Shown here: piece after piece, positions 26,539 to 35,931 of the stretch
Position numbering within the stretch: position 1 is the stretch's first letter
Layout of the letters: each line of letters starts with the position of its first letter
Assembly: GCA_963711595.1 (NCBI GenBank)
Contig: CAVQER010000001.1
Coordinates: 310,001 to 374,000 of the forward strand
Length of the DNA: 64,000 nucleotides
Source: JAUSIF01 sp963711595
GTDB lineage: Bacteria > Pseudomonadota > Alphaproteobacteria > Rhizobiales > Xanthobacteraceae
Direction: 5' to 3'
Notes under the pieces: generated by a model
What the model was told of the DNA's origin: nothing
Seen by the model: only the letters and a program-made list of their open reading frames with translations
The model's database searches: none
Made by a program: the position numbers and the translations under genes

Positions 26539-27627
26539 TCAGCTGCGTGCGCGAGCGCGGATCATGTAGGTGTCGAAAGTGTATTCAGAGACCTGCCACC
26601 AGAGGTACTGGTCGCTCCGGAATGCGGAGTAAGAGTCATACACCTTCTTGAAGTCCGCATTGGCCTTCGTGGTCTCCTCGTAGACTTCGTTGGCTGCCTT
26701 GTAACAGGCATCCATGATCGGCTGCGAGAACGGGGCCAATTTCGCACCGCCCGCGACCAACCGCTTCAGCGCGGCCGGGTTCTGCGCGTCGTACTTCGCC
26801 ATCATCCAGCCGTTGGCGACGGAGGACGCCGACTGGACGATCGACTGATAGCTCTTCGGCAGCTCATTCCACTTCGCGATGTTGATGAAGTTGTGCAGCA
26901 TCGGGCCGCCTTCCCACCAGCCGGGATAATAGTAGTGCGGCGCGACCTTGTGGAACCCGAGCTTCTCATCGTCGTACGGACCGACCCACTCGCACGCGTC
27001 GAGCGTACCCTTCTCCAATGCCGGATAGATGTCGCCGCCCGCGAGCTGTTGCGGCACGACTCCGAGCTTCGCCATGGTGCGACCGGCGAAACCGCCGATG
27101 CGCATCTTTAGGCCCTTGAGATCGTCGACGGTCTTGATCTCCTTGCGGAACCAGCCGCCCATCTGTGCGCCGGTGTTGCCTGCGGGAAACCCAATGATGT
27201 TGAACTTCTTGTAAAATTCGTTTTGCAGATCGATTCCGCCACCAAAATAATTCCAGGCGTCAACCATGCGCTTGTTCATCCCGAACGGGATGGAGGTGCC
27301 GAACGCAAAGGTCGGGTCCTTGCCGAAGTAATAGTATGACGCGGTGTGGCACATCTCGACCGTGCCGTTAGAAACCGCGTCGGCCGCCTGCAGGCCGGGA
27401 ACGATTTCGCCTGCGGCGAAGACCTGAATCTGAAATTTGTTGTCGGTCGCTTCGGCTACAGCCTTGGAAAACTCTGCGGCCGCGCCATAGAGCGTGTCGA
27501 GCGACTTCGGGAAGCTCGACGTGAGACGCCATTTGATCTCCGGCATCGACTGGGCAATCGCAGGCGCTGCGACGGTCGAGGTAGCGAGTCCAGCCCCGGC
27601 CACCTTCAAGAATTGACGACGCTTCAT
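26539..27627 (-). CDS. dctP: TRAP transporter substrate-binding protein (DctP), Tat-exported
   Basis: 362 residues; the ATG at 27627 has GGGAGGAAA upstream. The N-terminus MKRRQFLKVAGAGLATSTVA is a twin-arginine signal, unlike the Sec signal of the other DctP here. Family segments: WRLTSSFPKSLDTLYGAAAE, KGLKMRIGGFAGRTMAKLG with the substrate arginine, and GTLDACEWVGPYDDEKLGF. This matches the TakP/monocarboxylate group most closely. Its own terminator follows, so it is a single-gene transcript. I infer it may serve the plus-strand DctQ-DctM pair, which has no binding protein of its own; the sequence does not prove it. Confidence 0.88.
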   Translation of the reverse strand: MKRRQFLKVAGAGLATSTVAAPAIAQSMPEIKWRLTSSFPKSLDTLYGAAAEFSKAVAEATDNKFQIQVFAAGEIVPGLQAADAVSNGTVEMCHTASYYYFGKDPTFAFGTSIPFGMNKRMVDAWNYFGGGIDLQNEFYKKFNIIGFPAGNTGAQMGGWFRKEIKTVDDLKGLKMRIGGFAGRTMAKLGVVPQQLAGGDIYPALEKGTLDACEWVGPYDDEKLGFHKVAPHYYYPGWWEGGPMLHNFINIAKWNELPKSYQSIVQSASSVANGWMMAKYDAQNPAALKRLVAGGAKLAPFSQPIMDACYKAANEVYEETTKANADFKKVYDSYSAFRSDQYLWWQVSEYTFDTYMIRARARS

Positions 27628-27818
27628 TGATTTCCTCCCTCCACAAATACGGAGACCGGCGAGGCCGGCCTCGTCTGAATATGGCGTTAGCACGGCAGGC
27701 CGCCCGGCGTCAGCGGGGGAATGGCCCCGCTCGCGTCGCTTTGTCCCGAATTTGCAACCGGCTGACGAAAGTCGAAGTTCTTCCGCGACTTACCAACGAG
27801 CGTCGACGTAGGGGCCCC

Positions 27819-28937
<1,119 letters not shown>

Positions 28938-28991
28938 GTGCTCTCCCATGTCCTATTACGTATAGCGCATTCAGCGAGGTTCAACCGGCTG

Positions 28992-29792
28992 TCACTTCCC
29001 CTCGAAGCGCGGAAAGCGCTTCTCGTGGAACGCCTTTATGCCCTCGCGAAAATCCTGGGAGCGGCCCGCTTCTCGTTGGCAATCGCGTTCGAGATCGAGC
29101 TGAGCATCCAAATCGTTTTCGTAACTCGCGTTCAAGGCACGCTTCATGAGGCGGTATGCGAGCGTCGGGCCCATGGCCAGCATGGCGGCGGACTTCGCCA
29201 CGTCGTCGCGGAAGGTTGCGTCTTCGAAGACTTTCCAGGCAATGCCGAGGCGCTGGCACTCTTCAGCGGGAATTTGCTCGGCCGTCAGCGACATCGCGAT
29301 CGCCCGCTTCAATCCGACGAGTCGCGGCAATAACCACGTGCCGCCCGCGTCCGGCACGAGACCGATCCGTGCGAATGCCTCCTGCAGATAGGAGGAACGA
29401 GCGAACAGAAGAATGTCGCAAGCGAGCGCAAGATTGGCGCCGGCACCGACCGCAGGGCCATTGACCGCGGCGATCGTCGGAATTGGAAAACCCACGAGAC
29501 GGCGTACGAGCGGATTGTAGTCGCGATCGAGCGAGGCGCCGGTATCGATCGGCTTGTCGTCGGTTACAATACGCTCGCTCAAATCCTGGCCGGAACAGAA
29601 CGCTCTGCCCTCGCCCGTGATGACGAGGCAGCGCAGGGCGGAATTATTTTCGACCGCAGAGAGCGCGTCACGGATCTCCGCGTGCACCGTGGCGTTAAGC
29701 GCGTTCAGCCGTTCCGGCCGGGCCAGCGAGAGCGTGGCGACCGCGCCGTTGACGGAGTAGCGGATGGTCTTGAAATCCATGGGCGGGCTCAT
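28992..29792 (-). CDS. paaG: PaaG-like enoyl-CoA hydratase/isomerase
   Basis: 266 residues, crotonase fold. The oxyanion-hole segments are AFCSGQDLSER near residue 66 and GPAVGAGANLALACDILLFA near 110, and the active-site acid region is EAFARIGLVPDAGGTWLLPR. The order SGQDL...YNPLVRRL...GGTWLLPR matches PaaG, which isomerises ring-1,2-epoxyphenylacetyl-CoA to oxepin-CoA in phenylacetate breakdown. No other paa gene is in the window, so general fatty-acid enoyl-CoA hydratase activity is the alternative. Its start overlaps the stop of the glutathione transferase gene as ATGA. Confidence 0.75.
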   Translation of the reverse strand: MSPPMDFKTIRYSVNGAVATLSLARPERLNALNATVHAEIRDALSAVENNSALRCLVITGEGRAFCSGQDLSERIVTDDKPIDTGASLDRDYNPLVRRLVGFPIPTIAAVNGPAVGAGANLALACDILLFARSSYLQEAFARIGLVPDAGGTWLLPRLVGLKRAIAMSLTAEQIPAEECQRLGIAWKVFEDATFRDDVAKSAAMLAMGPTLAYRLMKRALNASYENDLDAQLDLERDCQREAGRSQDFREGIKAFHEKRFPRFEGK

Positions 29793-30400
29793 GCCGAAAA
29801 GCTTGGCCGCGCCGTCACCTCGGCGTGCCAGCGGTGAATGTTCTTCATGTCGGCGGGCATCTCGATCTTCGGCGCGCGCATGAAATCGGCGGTTACACCC
29901 GCGGTGATGTCGGCGACCGTAAATCGATCGCCTGCAATGTACTGACGGCTTGCCAGCTCGCGATCAAGGACGGCGAGAAAGGCGAGCGCTTTCGCCTTGT
30001 TCGCCTCACCCCATTCCGCGATCTGCGGCCTCTCGCTCCTCGCCATTGCAGGGCTGAGGTGACGAAACGCCGAGGAGACCGGACCATAAAAATGCAGTTC
30101 AGCGCGACAATTCCACATTTCGATCGTCGCAATCTCGCGCGCGTTGCGGCCGAGCAGGTTCGGCTCAGGGTGCAAGGCATCGAAATAGCGGCAGATCGCC
30201 ATCGATTCAGCGATCGGCGTGCCGTCATCGAGGATCAGCACGGGAACGCGCTGCATCGGGTTGATCGCGGTGAACGCGTCGCTTTGCTGCTCGAAGTTGG
30301 GGAAATCGACCTGCCGCTTCGGGACGTCGATTCTCTTCTCCGCGAGGAAGATGCGGACACGGCGCGGATTGGGCGCACGGCCCCCGTCAATCAATTCCAT
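29789..30400 (-). CDS. glutathione S-transferase family protein
   Basis: 203 residues; the ATG at 30400 lies 8 bp after GGGGGAGG. The N-terminal thioredoxin-like domain has PNPRRVRIFLAEKRIDV and the glutathione-binding RVPVLILDDGTPIAESMAIC (cis-Pro and E-S pair). The helical C-terminal domain has the N-capping box and hydrophobic staple in YIAGDRFTVADITAGV. The catalytic residue near the N-terminus is not the plain Cys or Ser of the beta class. It detoxifies electrophiles or does a glutathione-dependent isomerisation. Translationally coupled to paaG; divergent from the DivJ-like kinase. Confidence 0.85.
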   Translation of the reverse strand: MELIDGGRAPNPRRVRIFLAEKRIDVPKRQVDFPNFEQQSDAFTAINPMQRVPVLILDDGTPIAESMAICRYFDALHPEPNLLGRNAREIATIEMWNCRAELHFYGPVSSAFRHLSPAMARSERPQIAEWGEANKAKALAFLAVLDRELASRQYIAGDRFTVADITAGVTADFMRAPKIEMPADMKNIHRWHAEVTARPSFSA

Positions 30401-30496
30401 TCGGCGCACCTCCCCCTGCTTAGTCCATCATGGGCGCCGGCGATGGGCAAGCAACGGGTCCGGGAAACCGCGGCTTTCGCTGGGATCAAGCTTTCC

Positions 30497-30528
30497 TTAA
30501 CCAAGAAACTGAGCCGGCCATTAACCAT
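30497..30528 (+). promoter_or_regulatory. paired TTAACCA motifs, possible CtrA sites
   Basis: TTAACCAA at 30497-30504 and TTAACCAT at 30521-30528, 24 bp apart in the same orientation, lie 43-74 bp upstream of the kinase gene at 30571. TTAACCAT is a known half-site form for CtrA in Caulobacter. Confidence 0.35.
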
Positions 30529-30570
30529 TCTCTGGCGATCGTTTCTGCGGCTTCAACCGAGCGACAGGCG

Positions 30571-32142
30571 ATGACGGGGCAAGACGCCCGGGGCGACGAA
30601 TATGCGGCGGACGCAGCTCGTGCGGCGCACGAGCGGCGCCTGCGTTTGAACCGCAGCGTCCGTGACGCACGCGACGTGCTGACGTCGACGAACGGACTCA
30701 GGCCCGCTCTCGATCACGAGCTGCTGCGTGTGTACGCGGAACATCGCATCGCCGCATCGCTCCCGCTGTTTCTGCTGATCGCCCTGATTGGCATCTCTTC
30801 GAGTTTGTGGACCGGCGGCTATGCCGCGATGGTCTGGACCCTGCTCGCGCTCACCATTCATTCGCTCACGGTTGCCGCGTGCCGCCGCTTTCTCACGACG
30901 CCTCCGAATCCGGTGATGCAGCGGCGTTACCGTACGCTTTTCACGCTGCTCGATCTCTTGTTCGGGACTTCGTGGGTGCTGAACATCAATGTGCTGGTCG
31001 ATCTGGGTCTGCATGGAGCCGGCGACTTCTCGCTGTTCGCGATGCTGCTCGTCGTCGCGATATTTTCGATGCTGGCTGCCAGCGTGCCGAGCGCCGTCTA
31101 TGCCGCGACGCTGCCGGTCGCCAGTGTTGTCACTGCGCACTACTTTCTCCGCGGCCAGCCGCAAGACCTCGTACTAGCCGCCATGACGGTTGGCGTCGAA
31201 GTGTACTTTATTCTCGTGGCGAAGCGTTTGTATCTATCGTCCGTCTCTGCTCTCGAGGCACGCGCCCAGTTCGGCACGCTCGTCGGCGAACTCGAACAGG
31301 CGAAAGCAAAATCCGACGAAGCCGCGCGTCGCGCCGAAGCAGCCAATCTTGCGAAGTCGCGCTTCCTAGCGCAGATGAGCCACGAATTGCGCACGCCCCT
31401 CAATGCGGTGCTCGGCTTCTCGGAAGTGATGAAGAGCGAAATTCTCGGCCCGCACTCAGTGCCCACATATAAAGAGTATGCCGGCGACATCCATTCGTCC
31501 GGCGAGCACCTCCTCCATCTCATCAACGAGGTTCTCGATCTCTCCCGCATCGAGGCCGGCCGTTACGAGTTGAATGAGGAACCGGTGCGTCTCCAGGCGA
31601 TCGCCGAGGATTGCCTGTACCTGATGAAGCTCCGCGCCACGAACCGAGACATCACGCTGACCCAGTTGTTCGAGCCGAATCTCCCGAAGCTTTGGGCCGA
31701 CGAGCGCGCGGTGCGGCAGATCTGCCTCAATCTCCTTTCCAATGCGATCAAGTTCACCCAACAGGGCGGCGCGCTCTGGGTTAAGGTCGGTTGGACCGCC
31801 TCGGGCGGTCAGTATCTGAGCGTTCGTGACAACGGCTCGGGCATCCCGGAAGAGGAAATTCCGATCGTGCTCTCCTCGTTTGGCCAGGGGAGCAATTCCA
31901 TCAAGGTCGCCGAGCAAGGTGCCGGGCTGGGTCTACCGATCGTGAAGGGACTGATCGACCTCCATGGCGGAACATTCACCTTGCGATCCAAGCTGCGCGA
32001 GGGCACCGAGGTGATCGTGACCTTCCCCGCGTCGCGCGTCATGGCCGCGATGCCCCCGATCGAGGACGCAGCACCGCTACAACCGTCGGCGGAACCACGA
32101 AGACAGGCGAACCGGCCGGTCAGCCAAGCCTCAGCGCAGTAG
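30571..32142 (+). CDS. DivJ/PdhS-type membrane sensor histidine kinase
   Basis: 523 residues from the ATG at 30571. Residues about 60-215 hold five or six hydrophobic spans with no large periplasmic loop. A short coiled coil (LVGELEQAKAKSDEAARRAE) leads to the HisKA domain with the phospho-His in MSHELRTPLNAVLGFSEVM near residue 275. The ATP-binding domain has N box NLLSNAIKFT, D box VRDNGSGIP and GAGLGLPIVKGLIDLHGG. The membrane-rich sensor and this H box are those of the DivJ/PleC/PdhS kinases that act on DivK in alphaproteobacterial cell-cycle control. No receiver gene is adjacent, which also fits that group. Identity as DivJ itself is inferred. Confidence 0.8.
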   Translation: MTGQDARGDEYAADAARAAHERRLRLNRSVRDARDVLTSTNGLRPALDHELLRVYAEHRIAASLPLFLLIALIGISSSLWTGGYAAMVWTLLALTIHSLTVAACRRFLTTPPNPVMQRRYRTLFTLLDLLFGTSWVLNINVLVDLGLHGAGDFSLFAMLLVVAIFSMLAASVPSAVYAATLPVASVVTAHYFLRGQPQDLVLAAMTVGVEVYFILVAKRLYLSSVSALEARAQFGTLVGELEQAKAKSDEAARRAEAANLAKSRFLAQMSHELRTPLNAVLGFSEVMKSEILGPHSVPTYKEYAGDIHSSGEHLLHLINEVLDLSRIEAGRYELNEEPVRLQAIAEDCLYLMKLRATNRDITLTQLFEPNLPKLWADERAVRQICLNLLSNAIKFTQQGGALWVKVGWTASGGQYLSVRDNGSGIPEEEIPIVLSSFGQGSNSIKVAEQGAGLGLPIVKGLIDLHGGTFTLRSKLREGTEVIVTFPASRVMAAMPPIEDAAPLQPSAEPRRQANRPVSQASAQ

Positions 32143-32205
32143 AGAAAACCGCATGCAGTACGCTTTGCCGTCGGAGGCGGCGGGCGATAATTTCAAGGTG
32201 GCCGA

Positions 32206-33078
32206 ATGAGTTGGCCCGACGCCACACCCTCCACCGAGGACGCGACGATGCCGCCGCTCGTCTATGAAACGGTTGCCTGGCTGCGCTTCTACACACACCT
32301 GCCGCTGCCCATCCTGCCGGGCGAAAGTGAAGCCGCTACCCCCGCCGATCCACTTCGGACGGCACAGGCGGTACCGATCGCGGGCGCCTTGATCGGTGCC
32401 GTCGCGGGGCTTGTCCTCGCGATCTTTGCCTCACTCGGCGCGTCGCCATTCGTCGCTGCGGCCGCCGCGACGCTTACCCTTGTCGCATCGACCCACGCGC
32501 GGCCCGAGCTCGCGCTCGCCGCACTTGCGGAGCGCATGTCCGGCGCGCCCAACGGAGTACACGAGCACCACGGGACCCTTGGAGGTCTTGCCGACAGGTT
32601 CCGGCATCATGGCCATACGGAAGTCCTGCTCGCAGCACGCATAACCATCTACGGCGTGCTGGCCGTCTTGCTCGCCGTGCTCGTCCGAGTCGGTGCACTC
32701 GAATCGCTGACGGCCAAGGCAGCCGTCGCGACAGCCTTCGCGCTGGTCGGCGCGGGTGCGGTATCTCGGGCTGCGGCGACTTCGTTCGCGCTCATCCGTT
32801 CCGGCGCTACGGGGGAGTTGCCACTGCAAAGCGATCAATCCGCGCTGCAATGGCTGGTGGCTATTGGACTTGGCATCGGCATCGTCACCGTTCTGCCTGG
32901 CTTCGGGGTCGGCGCGACCATCGCCGGTATTGCCGCCGCGATCGGCGCCGCAGCGCTCGTCACTGCCTTCGTTCCCCGCGCGGAAACCGAGGGTGGACGT
33001 CTGTTCACCGGCACCGCGGAGCTCATCGGCGAAATCGCGTTCCTGATAGCGGTCGTTGCGTTTTCCGGGACTCCATGA
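32206..33078 (+). CDS. CobS-like membrane protein with degenerate active site
   Basis: 290 residues; the ATG at 32206 follows AAGGTGG. Overall layout is that of adenosylcobinamide-GDP ribazoletransferase (CobS): an N-terminal WLRFYTHLPLPILPG, membrane spans, a polar loop, then ITIYGVLAVLLAVLVRVGAL and several more spans. In true CobS the polar loop reads like H-x-D-G-L-A-D-x-x-D-G and is followed by D-S-R-I-G. Here the same place reads HHGTLGGLADRFRHHGHTEV and then AARITIYG, so two of three aspartates and the D-S pair are gone. It overlaps the retropepsin gene as ATGA. There is no cobT/cobU or B12 riboswitch nearby. A changed or lost function is inferred. Confidence 0.6.
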   Translation: MSWPDATPSTEDATMPPLVYETVAWLRFYTHLPLPILPGESEAATPADPLRTAQAVPIAGALIGAVAGLVLAIFASLGASPFVAAAAATLTLVASTHARPELALAALAERMSGAPNGVHEHHGTLGGLADRFRHHGHTEVLLAARITIYGVLAVLLAVLVRVGALESLTAKAAVATAFALVGAGAVSRAAATSFALIRSGATGELPLQSDQSALQWLVAIGLGIGIVTVLPGFGVGATIAGIAAAIGAAALVTAFVPRAETEGGRLFTGTAELIGEIAFLIAVVAFSGTP

Positions 33079-33806
33079 GCAAGAGGCAGCCCGTGAGTTC
33101 GGATCGCCTTCTGTGGATCGTGATCGCCGCCCTCGGCCTTACGGTGATTGCGCTTGCGTTGCGCCATCAGCAGGGAACGATTGCCGGGCTCGAACTCGAG
33201 CAATTCGCAAGCCTCGCCTACTTTGCGGCGCTGCTCGTATTGATCACCGGGTTCGGCTACTTTTTCTATCACAGCCGCATCGGTGAGATGATCCGCGCCA
33301 CACTTTTCTGGGCGATGATCGCGCTCGTGCTCGCGCTCGGCTACAGCTATCGGTACGAACTTGAGGCGATCTCCGAGCGATTGCTTTCTGAGTTGCTGAT
33401 ATCGCGTCCAGTCACCGTATCGAGCGGCACGGGTGCAACCGTACAGGTCGCACGCGCGCGTGGCGGCGATTTCACCGTGCAAGTCGAACTCAACGGCCAG
33501 CCCGTCACGATGCTGGTCGATACCGGCGCCTCAAGCGTCGTGCTGACGCAAGAGGCAGCGAAGGCAGCGAACCTACCGCTCGATCTGCTGAAGTACGATG
33601 TGCCGATCGAAACGGCGAGCGGCCGTACGCGCGCGGCCGCCATCGTCATCGATCAGATCGCGGTCGGCGGCATCGTCGAGCGACGGGTGCCTGCGCTCGT
33701 TTCCGCGCCGGGCGATCTCCGCACGAGTCTCCTCGGCATGAGCTTCCTCAATCGCCTGCGCTCGTTCGAGATCACCGGCGGCCGCCTTATCTTGCGGGCG
33801 AAGTAG
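33075..33806 (+). CDS. retropepsin-like aspartic protease (TIGR02281 type), membrane-anchored
   Basis: 243 residues from the ATG at 33075, overlapping the previous stop. Three hydrophobic spans in the first 95 residues anchor it. The C-terminal 125 residues form a single retropepsin-type domain: FTVQVELNGQPVTMLVDTGA with the catalytic D-T-G-A near residue 148, the flap-like VPIETASGRTRAAAIVIDQI, and LLGMSFLNRLRSFEI, the conserved end. One D-T-G per chain means it works as a dimer. Proteins of this type are widespread in alphaproteobacteria with unknown substrates. The catalytic side faces the periplasm if the anchors are read as usual. Confidence 0.82.
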   Translation: MSKRQPVSSDRLLWIVIAALGLTVIALALRHQQGTIAGLELEQFASLAYFAALLVLITGFGYFFYHSRIGEMIRATLFWAMIALVLALGYSYRYELEAISERLLSELLISRPVTVSSGTGATVQVARARGGDFTVQVELNGQPVTMLVDTGASSVVLTQEAAKAANLPLDLLKYDVPIETASGRTRAAAIVIDQIAVGGIVERRVPALVSAPGDLRTSLLGMSFLNRLRSFEITGGRLILRAK

Positions 33807-33834
33807 CCGCCATACGGCAAGAGGCCAATCGAAC

Positions 33835-34671
33835 CTAGGTGAGCACGAGCGAGGCCGCAAACCGGACGGCTACGAGAAGCAGGAACAGTCCGAACGCGAT
33901 TTCGAGTTTTCGCTTGGAAAGTTTGTGCGCGAGACGCGCTCCGTACGGCGCCGCAAGCACGCCCGCCGGCGCGATCAGCAGGAAGCCCAGGATCGACACG
34001 AACCCGATGGAGAGCAGCGGCATCAGCGCCTGATGCGGCCAGCCCGCGATCATGTAGCCGATGCTCGCCGGGATGCCGATGAAAACGCCGAGACCCGACG
34101 ACGTCGCCACTGCCAGGTGGAACGGCACGCCATAGAGCGTGAGAAAAAGCGTTGAGAGAGAACCACCGGCAATACCCACGAGCGTCGCGAGAAAGCCGAA
34201 AGAAATGCCGGCGGCGATCATCGTCGGCTTTCCAGGCAGTGCGTCACCGACGCGCCAACTTTCGCGGCCGAGCAGGAAGCGGAGCGACATGAACACGGCG
34301 AACAGAATGAACGCGGTCTTGAACACGGCTGCCGGCGCGACATAGGCAATGTAGCTGCCGGCCACGACACCGACCGCAGCCGGCATCGCCCAGATGCGCA
34401 ACGCATCATCGAGAACCGCACCCTTGGCGCGATGCGCGAAATAGGCTCGGACCGTCGTTGGGACGGTTACGGCGAGCGCTGTGCCGATGCTCAGTTGCAT
34501 TCGGACACTGTCGGGCACTTCAAGGAAGCGAAAGACTTCGTAGAGAACTGGAATGACGACTGTCGAACCGCCAATACCGAACAGCCCGGCGAGCAAGCCC
34601 GAGACGATCCCCGCGGCGAGAATGGCAATAGCAAGCAGGATGAGTTCGCCGACAGGAATGCCGAACAGCAT
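33835..34671 (-). CDS. TauE/SafE-family (TSUP) permease
   Basis: 278 residues with eight hydrophobic spans in two repeats. The repeat signatures are AGLFGIGGSTVVIPVLYEVF in the first half and TLVGIAGGSLSTLFLTLYGV in the second, with the characteristic glycine-rich G-x-G-G. The family exports or imports small sulfur-containing anions such as sulfite or sulfoacetate. The actual substrate is unknown, and nothing nearby points to sulfur metabolism. It is convergent with the retropepsin gene and lies 21 bp from dusA on the same strand. Confidence 0.85.
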   Translation of the reverse strand: MLFGIPVGELILLAIAILAAGIVSGLLAGLFGIGGSTVVIPVLYEVFRFLEVPDSVRMQLSIGTALAVTVPTTVRAYFAHRAKGAVLDDALRIWAMPAAVGVVAGSYIAYVAPAAVFKTAFILFAVFMSLRFLLGRESWRVGDALPGKPTMIAAGISFGFLATLVGIAGGSLSTLFLTLYGVPFHLAVATSSGLGVFIGIPASIGYMIAGWPHQALMPLLSIGFVSILGFLLIAPAGVLAAPYGARLAHKLSKRKLEIAFGLFLLLVAVRFAASLVLT

Positions 34672-34692
34672 GCCGAGCCCCGGTCCGGTAGG

Positions 34693-35703
34693 TCAGGCAG
34701 CGGTTTGAGCGAATTCTGTGCGACTGTCCATCACGAGCGCGAGCGCATGGCGCAGCACTGCCATGCCTGCGCCAGGCTTGACCGCTTCCGTCGCAAGATG
34801 CCGACGGAACAGCCGTGCGCCAGGAACGCCGCGGAACAGGCCCAGCAGATGGCGCGTGATGTCGTGCAGACGAACGCCTTTGGCTAGTTCGCGTTCGATG
34901 TACGGAAACAGCGCTTCCACCGCCGCACGCGCATCGGCGACCGGCGCGTTCACGCCGAACAGGCGCGGGTCCACATCTAGCAGGATCGACGGGTGCTCGT
35001 ACGCGCCGCGGCCAAGCATCACACCATCAACATGCGCGAGATGCGCCTCGGCATCGTCAAGCGAGTGAATGCCGCCATTGATAACAACCGGGAAATTGCC
35101 AAGCCGCAACTTCAGGCGATGCACGCGAGCGTGATCCAGCGGCGGCACGTCACGGTTCTCGCGCGGAGAAAGACCCTTGAGCCACGCCTTGCGCGCGTGA
35201 ACGATCAACGCGTCAGCACCTGCCGCGATGACCTGGTCCACGAATTGGTCGAGCGCCTCCTCCGTGTCCTGCTCGTCGATGCCGAGCCGGCACTTCACGG
35301 TCACGGGCACGGCAACCGCGGCCTTCATCGCGGCGACGCCGTCGGCGACGCGGCCCGGTTCCGCCATCAGGCACGCGCCGAAGCGACCTTCCTGAACGCG
35401 ATCGGACGGGCAGCCGACGTTGAGGTTGATTTCGTCGTAGCCCATATCGGCGCCGATTCTCGCAGCTGTCGCGAGCGCAGCCGGCTCTGAGCCGCCCAGC
35501 TGCAACGCTACCGGGTGCTCCGCGGCGTCGAACGCGAGAAGGCGCGTCCGATCGCCGTGGATGACGGCGCCCGTCGTCAGCATCTCCGTATAGAGCCGCG
35601 CGCGACGCGACATGAGGCGATGGAAGAACCGGCAATGCGGATCGGTCCAATCCATCATCGGCGCGACGGAGAAACGAAATGCGGCAGTTACTAACGGTCT
35701 CAC
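34693..35703 (-). CDS. dusA: tRNA-dihydrouridine(20/20a) synthase
   Basis: 336 residues, started at GTG 35703 because DusA similarity begins at AAFRFSVAPMMDWTDPHCRF and no ATG lies between; a longer frame exists upstream without similarity. FMN-dependent Dus motifs are complete: the catalytic Cys region NVGCPSDRVQEGRFGACLM, TVKCRLGIDEQD, LIVHARKAWLKGLSPRENR and VINGGIHS, DGVMLGRGAYEHP. The Y-T-E-M segment and the K-G-L-S-P-R-E-N pattern are DusA rather than DusB or DusC. It reduces uridines 20 and 20a in the tRNA D loop. Confidence 0.92.
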   Translation of the reverse strand: MRPLVTAAFRFSVAPMMDWTDPHCRFFHRLMSRRARLYTEMLTTGAVIHGDRTRLLAFDAAEHPVALQLGGSEPAALATAARIGADMGYDEINLNVGCPSDRVQEGRFGACLMAEPGRVADGVAAMKAAVAVPVTVKCRLGIDEQDTEEALDQFVDQVIAAGADALIVHARKAWLKGLSPRENRDVPPLDHARVHRLKLRLGNFPVVINGGIHSLDDAEAHLAHVDGVMLGRGAYEHPSILLDVDPRLFGVNAPVADARAAVEALFPYIERELAKGVRLHDITRHLLGLFRGVPGARLFRRHLATEAVKPGAGMAVLRHALALVMDSRTEFAQTAA

Positions 35704-35931
35704 GACAATCGCTTCGGTTATGGGTCCGAGACCCTTGTGTTGCCCGGGATTCTCAGTCAATTCAAGGCCGGAACGGCGCAGCCGCCTATGACCTGTTCCG
35801 AAACGAGATTTCACCACCCCTCGTCGAATTTCATCGTCGGGCGGTCGACCGGAATAATTGTCGCGGAGTTATCCGCATCCGGTAAAGTTCGATCAGGATG
35901 GTCTGCCGCGCCGTCTGGGCATGTAGGCGTA

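Noticed and set aside
32143..32205. Cobalamin riboswitch before the CobS-like gene
   Set aside because: Only 63 bp separate it from the kinase gene, too short, and no B12-box sequence is seen.
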